Below are positions 5,395 to 6,812 of a DNA stretch of 6,812 bases, in pieces. The notes under the pieces were generated by a model that was not told the DNA's origin, did not search any database, and saw only the letters and a program-made list of their open reading frames with translations. The position numbers and the translations under genes are program-made. The first letter of the stretch is position 1. Each line of letters opens with the position of its first letter. The DNA is from Bacillota bacterium (GTDB lineage: Bacteria > Bacillota > Bacilli > Calditerricolales > Calditerricolaceae). Location of the stretch: assembly GCA_017577925.1 (NCBI GenBank), contig PKQU01000111.1:1-6812 (forward strand). The letters run 5' to 3'.

Positions 5395-6129
5395 TCATCC
5401 TCCGTTCTCCGCATCGCGCATCGACTTCGCCCCGCGCGCCGCTCCCGCCCCATCCGCCGGATCGGGTTCTTCCGCCCGCTCGCTCGCCGTCCCGACCTGC
5501 GCGTCGACGTACGCCTGGGCCCGGGCCCGCCACGTCTCGGCATCCTCGACGAGGGCCGCCTCCCGCCACGGGTCGTCGGCAAACCGGGCCAGGAGCGCGC
5601 GGCGCGTCGCTTCGTCGGATATGCGCTCCTGCACGTAAGCGCGAAGAGCGGCGAGGTTGTCCACGTACCGCGCGTAGGCCTCCTCGTAGCGCATCTCCAG
5701 TTCTTGGCGGATGCGCCGGGCCAGCGCCGGACTGGCCCCGCCGGTAGAGACGGCCAGCACCAGGTCGCCACGCCGCACCACCGACGGGACAAAAAAGGTG
5801 CAGCGCTGGGGCTGGTCGACGACGTTAACCCACACGCCGCGCCGCTGGGCCGCCTCGCTCACCTGGGCGTTCACCTCGGGCCGGTTCGTCGCCGCCACCA
5901 CGAGGACCATACCGGAAACATCATCCGGCGCAAAGGGACGCGCCAGCCAGCGGATCCTCCCCTGTTCGGCCAGCGCGCGCAGAACCTCCGTCGCCTCCGG
6001 GCTGACCACGGTCACCTGCGCCTCGGCGGCAAGGAGCCCCATCACCTTTCGCTCCGCCACCGCCCCACCGCCGACAACGAGACACGGACGGCACTGCAGA
6101 TTTACAAAGATCGGATACAGCGGCGGCAT
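5395..6129 (-). CDS. sirC: Precorrin-2 dehydrogenase (CysG-N / Met8 / SirC family)
   Basis: Product of 244 aa. It oxidises precorrin-2 to sirohydrochlorin with NAD+. The N-terminus is a Rossmann fold with CLVVGGGAVAERKV (16-29). VNVVDQPQRCTFFVPS (101-116) carries an Asp (D105) aligned with the catalytic Asp of CysG/Met8p, and LAVSTGGASPALARRIRQELE (125-145) is the family's third signature. Residues about 145-210 form the helical dimerisation part, while 213-244 is an acidic, Ala/Gly-rich tail that looks disordered. The family includes pure dehydrogenases (SirC, Bacillus YlnF) and enzymes that also insert iron (Met8p, CysG-N); sequence reading cannot exclude chelatase activity. AGGAGG at 6143-6138 overlaps the hemX stop codon and lies 8 nt before the ATG. 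It links the cobA product of the same operon to siroheme, the substrate of AhbAB. Confidence 0.93.
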   Translation of the reverse strand: MPPLYPIFVNLQCRPCLVVGGGAVAERKVMGLLAAEAQVTVVSPEATEVLRALAEQGRIRWLARPFAPDDVSGMVLVVAATNRPEVNAQVSEAAQRRGVWVNVVDQPQRCTFFVPSVVRRGDLVLAVSTGGASPALARRIRQELEMRYEEAYARYVDNLAALRAYVQERISDEATRRALLARFADDPWREAALVEDAETWRARAQAYVDAQVGTASERAEEPDPADGAGAARGAKSMRDAENGG

Positions 6130-6141
6130 GCCCGTCGCCTC

Positions 6142-6812
6142 CTATAGCCACAGGTGAAACGAGGAAAACGACGCCGACACGAGCAGGTTCGCCAAGACGG
6201 CGACAAAGGCGATCAGGTTCCATTCGGCCAGACGCTTAGCCGACCACTGGGGGCGAATACGGCGGTACAGGTAGGCCACGTACATTCCCAGGACCACCAC
6301 TGAAGCGACCACCTTCGGATCCAGCCAGAAGTTTCCGGCTATCTTCCAGTATGCCCAAATGACCCCCAGGATGAGGCCGAGGAGAAGCAGCGGCACGCCG
6401 GCAGCCACAAAGCGAAAGGCGAAGCGGTCCAATTGCTCCAGACTGGGAAAGCGCCACAGGCGCGGATGCCAGTCTTTGCGCTTCAGCATGCGGTCGTGCC
6501 ACAGGTACATGGCCGAAAAGATGGCCGACAAAAAGAAAGCCACGTAGCTAAAAAAGGTCATGGCGATGTGCAGCCACAACAGGTTGGAGCGGAGATGTTC
6601 CAGGCCTTCCGGCGTCGTCTCCTGCGGAGCAAACAGGCTGAAGGCCAGAAAGGCAAATCCCACAACGTTGGCGAAAAAGACGAACAGATCAACACGGTAA
6701 AACCAGTTTAGCAAAAGCGACAGGCCGACCAGCATCCAGCTGAAGAAAAAGAGCATGTCAAACAGCGTGACGAGGGGCAAGTACTGGTTTTCCCACGCCC
6801 GCCCGAGAAAGA
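6142..6812 (-). CDS. hemX: HemX / CcsA-type membrane protein (5' end outside the window)
   Basis: The reading frame continues through the right edge, so the in-window part is about 222 C-terminal residues; a TTG at 6780 is an internal Leu codon rather than the start. HemX is an integral membrane protein of the cytochrome c assembly (CcsA/CcmC-like) superfamily, and in Bacillus it lowers the level of glutamyl-tRNA reductase. Seen: VTLFDMLFFFSWMLVGLSLL near the left of the fragment, about six hydrophobic segments, a conserved-type His in LLWLHIAMTFFSYVAFF, the signature GVIWAYWKIAGNFWLDPK, and a C-terminal SFSSFHLWL. From comparison with Bacillus HemX, about 50-60 N-terminal residues are missing. 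It is the first visible gene of the operon, 12 nt ahead of the dehydrogenase; hemA is the expected neighbour outside the window. A plain cytochrome c biogenesis role cannot be ruled out. Confidence 0.88.
   Translation of the reverse strand, partial: FLGRAWENQYLPLVTLFDMLFFFSWMLVGLSLLLNWFYRVDLFVFFANVVGFAFLAFSLFAPQETTPEGLEHLRSNLLWLHIAMTFFSYVAFFLSAIFSAMYLWHDRMLKRKDWHPRLWRFPSLEQLDRFAFRFVAAGVPLLLLGLILGVIWAYWKIAGNFWLDPKVVASVVVLGMYVAYLYRRIRPQWSAKRLAEWNLIAFVAVLANLLVSASFSSFHLWL

Noticed and set aside
4690..6147. Plus-strand open frame of 485 codons opposite hemC and the precorrin-2 dehydrogenase
   Set aside because: It spans two well-supported minus-strand genes and has an Arg/His/Pro-rich shadow composition; length alone is not evidence in GC-rich DNA.

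Overview
The window looks like a moderately to strongly GC-rich Firmicute, most likely a thermophilic Bacillales relative (inference). The gene order hemX / hemC / hemD / hemB and a very Bacillus-like HemB support this, as do strong AGGAGG-type ribosome binding sites and a CRISPR repeat whose transcribed strand ends in the ATTGAAAC handle common in type I-B/III arrays. The right-hand ~5.9 kb is dense, GC-rich coding DNA. The left ~0.86 kb is AT-richer and mostly non-coding, and holds mobile and CRISPR material.

All genes are on the minus strand. Read in the direction of transcription (right to left), the tetrapyrrole operon has six genes: hemX (5' end outside the window, 6812-6142), a siroheme-type precorrin-2 dehydrogenase (6129-5395), hemC (5391-4465), a uroporphyrinogen-III C-methyltransferase / uroporphyrinogen-III synthase fusion cobA-hemD (4468-2891), hemB (2894-1920) and a fused siroheme decarboxylase ahbA-ahbB (1918-863). 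The genes overlap or lie within 12 nt of each other. A strong intrinsic terminator (830-782) closes the operon. Together the enzymes run from 5-aminolevulinate to uroporphyrinogen III, then to precorrin-2 and sirohydrochlorin. After iron insertion by an enzyme not seen here, they decarboxylate siroheme. This fits the siroheme-dependent (Ahb) heme route or a heme d1-like route. The hemL gene that usually ends the Bacillus operon is not here.

Between the terminator and the left edge lies the leader-proximal end of a CRISPR array transcribed on the minus strand. It comprises a 13-bp perfect dyad (729-776), a good sigmaA-like leader promoter (-35 at 697-692, -10 at 674-669), an AT-rich leader, two complete 30-nt repeats, two spacers (37 and 38 nt) and a third repeat that matches for only 20 nt. 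The third repeat is broken at the left end of an IS110-family insertion sequence whose transposase N-terminus (112 codons) runs off the left edge. Transposase and array are co-oriented, so leader transcripts would read into the IS. The transposase Shine-Dalgarno is locked in a long hairpin against a perfect anti-SD arm, which would silence such read-through. No cas genes are present.

The most interesting points are the IS110 insertion in (or beside) a CRISPR repeat, the repeat-like 10-mer just inside the apparent IS end, the SD-sequestering hairpin with a possible internal promoter, and the siroheme decarboxylase fusion ending an otherwise Bacillus-style heme operon.
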